Positions 7,317 to 9,351 of a stretch of DNA of 9,351 bases are shown here, one piece after another. Made by a program: the position numbers and the translations under genes. Position 1 is the stretch's first letter; each line of letters starts with the position of its first letter. Below the pieces are notes generated by a model that made no database searches, was not told the DNA's origin, and saw only the letters and a list, made by a program, of their open reading frames with translations. This DNA is from Robiginitomaculum sp. (lineage in GTDB: Bacteria > Pseudomonadota > Alphaproteobacteria > Caulobacterales > Maricaulaceae). The stretch is from contig JALWUB010000027.1 in NCBI GenBank assembly GCA_026993275.1, positions 1 through 9,351 of the forward strand, read 5' to 3'.

Positions 7317-7341
7317 GCGTTCCGCTTTACCAGAAAAAAGC

Positions 7342-8430
7342 TTACTGGCTGTGAACAGCCTCTTTGGGGCGCAGCAGAATGCCCGATTGTGTTTTTTCCG
7401 CGGCAATGGGCAGGAATGCCGTCAGGTCGCCAATGGCGCGGTCCTGATCCGTGATCTGCAGAACACCCGAAAAGCGCACATGGGCCAGATCGGCACTGGC
7501 GAGCTTGACCGGGGTCGTGAAATAGCGGTTCAGCTCGGCCGTGACGGTTGCCAGATCGTCATTTTCAAACACCAGCTGCCCCTGTTGCCAGGCCAGGTCT
7601 TTTGCCGGTGTGAAGGGGCGCACCGTGAGGCCGTCGCCAGGCGTGTGCACCGCCTGCTGGCCGGCGCCAAGGCGCTGCGCTGCTGGCAAAGCGGCCTCGT
7701 GCCTGTCCCCGGCGGCGCGCGGTGCCAGTTCAACCATCCCCTCGCTCACCGACACCACGATGCGCACCTTGTCGTCGCGCACGTCAAAGCGTGTGCCGAC
7801 ATCGGTGATGGTCAGATCATTCAGCGCCACCCTGAAGGGCCGCGTGCTGTCATGATGCACGGTGAAAAAGGCCTCGCCCTTTTTCATGTTCACCTGGCGT
7901 GCGTCCCGTCCCAGCCTGACGGCAAGCGTTGTGTTGGTATTGAGCATGATGGTGCTGCCATCGGCCAGGGCGATGGTTTTCTGCTCGCCAATGCCGGTGC
8001 TGTATTCGGTAAAGCCCGCCATGGCGCCGCGATTGAGAAAGACCGGCGCCAGCAGCACCAGCAGGGTGGCGGCGATGGCTGCGCCGAGGCTGCCGCCAAA
8101 TGCCCAGGGCCGGGCCTGGGCGGCACGGCGCCAGCGGTGCAGCGGAAAGGAAATCACATTATCGGGCACATTACCGGGCGTGGCTGCTTTGGGCGGGTCA
8201 GCCGGATCGGCCGCGGGCGCGCAATCGTCCCCGGCGGCCAGAACGCCGCTGTCCTCCCAGGCCAGCGCCACCTCGTCATAGGCGTCATTATGGGCCGGAT
8301 CGGCTTCGAGCCAGCGCGTGAAGGCCTGCCAGTCTTCCACACTGGCATCGCCGCCATGCAGACGCACATGCCAGCGCAGGGCCTCCTCCCGGGGGCCCTC
8401 CTGGCCGTGATGTGATGCGCCTTTGGTCAT
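7342..8430 (-). CDS. FecR-family anti-sigma factor / transmembrane signal transducer
   Basis: This is a 362-residue inner-membrane protein that passes the receptor signal to the FecI-type sigma factor. The cytoplasmic N-terminal DUF4880 domain (about 14-55) contains ALRWHVRLHGGDASVEDWQAFTRWL and DPAHNDAYDEV. One transmembrane segment follows at about 112-132 (GGSLGAAIAATLLVLLAPVFL). The periplasmic FecR domain spans about 142-236 (IGEQKTIALADGSTIMLNTNT, MKKGEAFF, DVGTRFDV), and the C-terminal DUF4974-like domain about 285-355 (FENDDLATVTAELNRYFTTPV, FSGVLQI) is the part expected to contact the receptor STN domain. Gly212-Thr213 occupies the conserved GT where FoxR-type homologues self-cleave. 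The ATG at 8430 has AAAGG (8437-8441) 6 bases upstream. The gene lies 89 bases after the sigma gene and 25 bases before the receptor gene; all domains appear intact. Confidence 0.93.
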   Translation of the reverse strand: MTKGASHHGQEGPREEALRWHVRLHGGDASVEDWQAFTRWLEADPAHNDAYDEVALAWEDSGVLAAGDDCAPAADPADPPKAATPGNVPDNVISFPLHRWRRAAQARPWAFGGSLGAAIAATLLVLLAPVFLNRGAMAGFTEYSTGIGEQKTIALADGSTIMLNTNTTLAVRLGRDARQVNMKKGEAFFTVHHDSTRPFRVALNDLTITDVGTRFDVRDDKVRIVVSVSEGMVELAPRAAGDRHEAALPAAQRLGAGQQAVHTPGDGLTVRPFTPAKDLAWQQGQLVFENDDLATVTAELNRYFTTPVKLASADLAHVRFSGVLQITDQDRAIGDLTAFLPIAAEKTQSGILLRPKEAVHSQ

Positions 8431-8519
8431 GTCAAACCTTTCATCTCACATGGGGGACGCCGCCGCGGCGCCGCACCCTCCACTGCATGTGCAGATTTTT
8501 TCTGCGGGGGCACACAGCC
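8431..8519. other. Spacer between fecI-type and fecR-type genes
   Basis: This 89-base gap contains a small inverted repeat, GCAGA (8491-8495) and TCTGC (8501-8505), around a T5 loop, and a GC-rich block (8459-8474). I see no convincing promoter or terminator. The small hairpin is too weak to be called a terminator, so read-through into fecR is likely. Confidence 0.35.
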
Positions 8520-9044
8520 CTATGGTTCACTGTCGCGCAAGGTTGTGGTCAGTTCGCGCATGGCGCGGATCACGTGTTTCTCGACGGTGCTGACGGCAAT
8601 GCCCAGTTCCGCGGCAATCTGCTTGTGCGAGCGCCCCTGCAGGCGGTGCATTTCAAAGACCTGGCGCGCCTTGGGCGGCAATTGCGCGATGGCGTCCCTG
8701 ACCTTTTGAATGCGTTCGGCGCGCAGCAGCCTGGCCTCGCCATCCTCTTCCTGGCTGGTGGCGAAGCCGCCAGTGGTCTGTGTGTTCTCGTCCGTCCATT
8801 TTTCATCGCGGGACTGGCGCCGCTTGTGCTGGCGGATGTGATCGAGCGCCAGCCGCCCGGCCATGGTGAACAGATAGCTGGCGGGATTGTCCAGATTGTC
8901 CGGCGGCGTGGCGGCGCTGACGCGGATCCACAAGTCCTGCACCAGATCTTCCGCGGCGGCCTCATTGCGCAGCCGCGCCGCCAGAAACCGCCGCAGGGCG
9001 GGGCGCTGCTCCATATATGCGCGTTTGAGGGTTTCCGCGGTCAT
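8520..9044 (-). CDS. FecI-type ECF RNA polymerase sigma factor
   Basis: This 174-residue extracytoplasmic-function sigma factor consists of sigma-2 and sigma-4 domains. Sigma-2 spans about 15-76 (RPALRRFLAARL, AEDLVQDLWIRV, NPASYLFTMAGRLALDHIRQHKRR). A charged linker follows at 77-108. Sigma-4 covers about 111-168 (IQKVRDAIAQLPPKARQVFEMHRLQGRSHKQIAAELGIAVSTVEKHVIRAM), with the helix-turn-helix near 138-160. Pattern and neighbours place it in the FecI group that works with FecR and a TonB-dependent transducer. The ATG at 9042-9044 gives the usual N-terminal length, but no Shine-Dalgarno is visible. The frame is open to an ATG at 9125, but the extra 27 residues are not family-like. It is the first gene of the four-gene minus-strand unit. 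Confidence 0.92.
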   Translation of the reverse strand: MTAETLKRAYMEQRPALRRFLAARLRNEAAAEDLVQDLWIRVSAATPPDNLDNPASYLFTMAGRLALDHIRQHKRRQSRDEKWTDENTQTTGGFATSQEEDGEARLLRAERIQKVRDAIAQLPPKARQVFEMHRLQGRSHKQIAAELGIAVSTVEKHVIRAMRELTTTLRDSEP

Positions 9045-9120
9045 GGCTGCGAGTATGCGCAAAAAAAGCGCAGCGGCAATGGAGGATTTTGCGCCGCCGC
9101 GCCGTCCCCCCTGTGAACGC

Positions 9121-9141
9121 GGCATGTGCCTGGCGCATGCC
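9121..9141. promoter_or_regulatory. Imperfect 21-base dyad in the divergent spacer, possible operator
   Basis: Left arm GGCATGTGCC (9121-9130) and right arm GGCGCATGCC (9132-9141) pair at 9 of 10 positions around a single central base. It lies in the 119-base spacer between the sigma-factor gene (-) and the truncated gene at the right edge (+). A one-base loop argues against an RNA hairpin and for a protein-binding site. The function is inferred only from symmetry and place. Confidence 0.35.
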
Positions 9142-9163
9142 CCCAGACGGCGAGGATATCACG

Positions 9164-9351
9164 GTGAGCACGTTTCAACTTGAGTTGAGCAATGACGGCC
9201 AGCAGGACGGCCAGGTGCAGATCAGCCGCAAGGCGGTCGAGCGGTATGCCCGCGCCACCCCGGCGGTGATCTCCCTGACCCAGCACTTTCTGCCCGAGCG
9301 GCGCCGGGTCGAGGCCTTCATCGAAAAGACCTATGCACAGGCCTATGGCGC
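9164..9351 (+). CDS. Truncated gene, N-terminus resembling thermostable hemolysin (T_hemolysin) family
   Basis: An open frame of 62 codons runs to the right edge without a stop. The GTG start at 9164-9166 is chosen because GAGGA (9152-9156) lies 7 bases upstream; an in-frame ATG at 9137 has no such site. The visible protein begins STFQLELSNDGQQDGQVQIS and ends in LPERRRVEAFIEKTYAQAYG. The R-x-x-VE-x-FI-x-x-x-Y-x-x-x-YGA pattern recalls the start of the thermostable-hemolysin (T_hemolysin) family, whose members resemble acyltransferases and are often not haemolytic. The match is from memory over a short stretch, so the family call is tentative; that this is a real coding start is better supported. 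It is divergent from the sigma-factor gene. Confidence 0.5.
   Translation, partial: MSTFQLELSNDGQQDGQVQISRKAVERYARATPAVISLTQHFLPERRRVEAFIEKTYAQAYG

Noticed and set aside
5733..7454. Two further plus-strand open frames (5733-6542, 6582-7454) antisense to the receptor gene
   Set aside because: They are shadows of the receptor coding sequence with atypical composition and no domain or convincing ribosome site.
7315..8415. Open frame of 366 codons (+) antisense to the fecR-type gene
   Set aside because: It covers almost exactly the FecR coding region, which has clear domains. The antisense product has no recognisable features.
8412..9116. Open frame of 234 codons (+) antisense to the sigma-factor gene
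   Set aside because: The minus-strand sigma-2 and sigma-4 domains are unambiguous and the antisense translation shows no family features.

Overview
The window is GC-rich and densely coded, with seven complete protein genes and one truncated gene at each end. It looks like a chromosomal segment from a Gram-negative bacterium, most likely an alphaproteobacterium. The reasons are a TonB-dependent outer-membrane receptor with an N-terminal signalling (STN) domain, a FecI/FecR pair, a class II DAHP synthase, an HxlR-type regulator and the GC-rich codon use. The assignment to Alphaproteobacteria is inference. I see no rRNA, tRNA, CRISPR array, insertion sequence or recombinase.

Layout from left to right. 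Positions 2-964 (+) hold the C-terminal two thirds of a class II DAHP synthase (shikimate pathway entry), cut by the window edge. It converges on a two-gene minus-strand unit read from right to left: a MAPEG-family membrane protein (1949-2356) followed, with a 4-base ATGA overlap, by a SAM-dependent methyltransferase (1116-1952). Divergent to this unit is an HxlR-family regulator (2490-2921, +). The 133-base divergent spacer holds two near-identical 13-base dyads (TTGCA-N3-TGCAA), the most convincing regulatory signal here. They fit a regulator that controls itself and the neighbouring pair.

From 9044 down to 2923 the minus strand carries four genes in a row: a FecI-type ECF sigma factor, a FecR-type anti-sigma/signal transducer, an STN-containing TonB-dependent receptor, and an exported DUF885 protein with an HEAVPGHH putative metal-binding motif. 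The gaps are 89, 25 and 74 bases, so co-transcription is plausible. Read together, this is a cell-surface signalling unit in which a ligand bound by the receptor would activate the sigma factor through FecR. The DUF885 protein, probably periplasmic, may then process the imported ligand. The ligand is unknown. No siderophore gene is present in the window, and coupling to a putative peptidase hints at a peptide-like or amide/ester substrate.

At the right edge a GTG-started reading frame (9164-9351, +) runs off the window, divergent from the sigma factor. Its N-terminus resembles the thermostable-hemolysin family. The 119-base spacer between the two contains an imperfect 21-base dyad.
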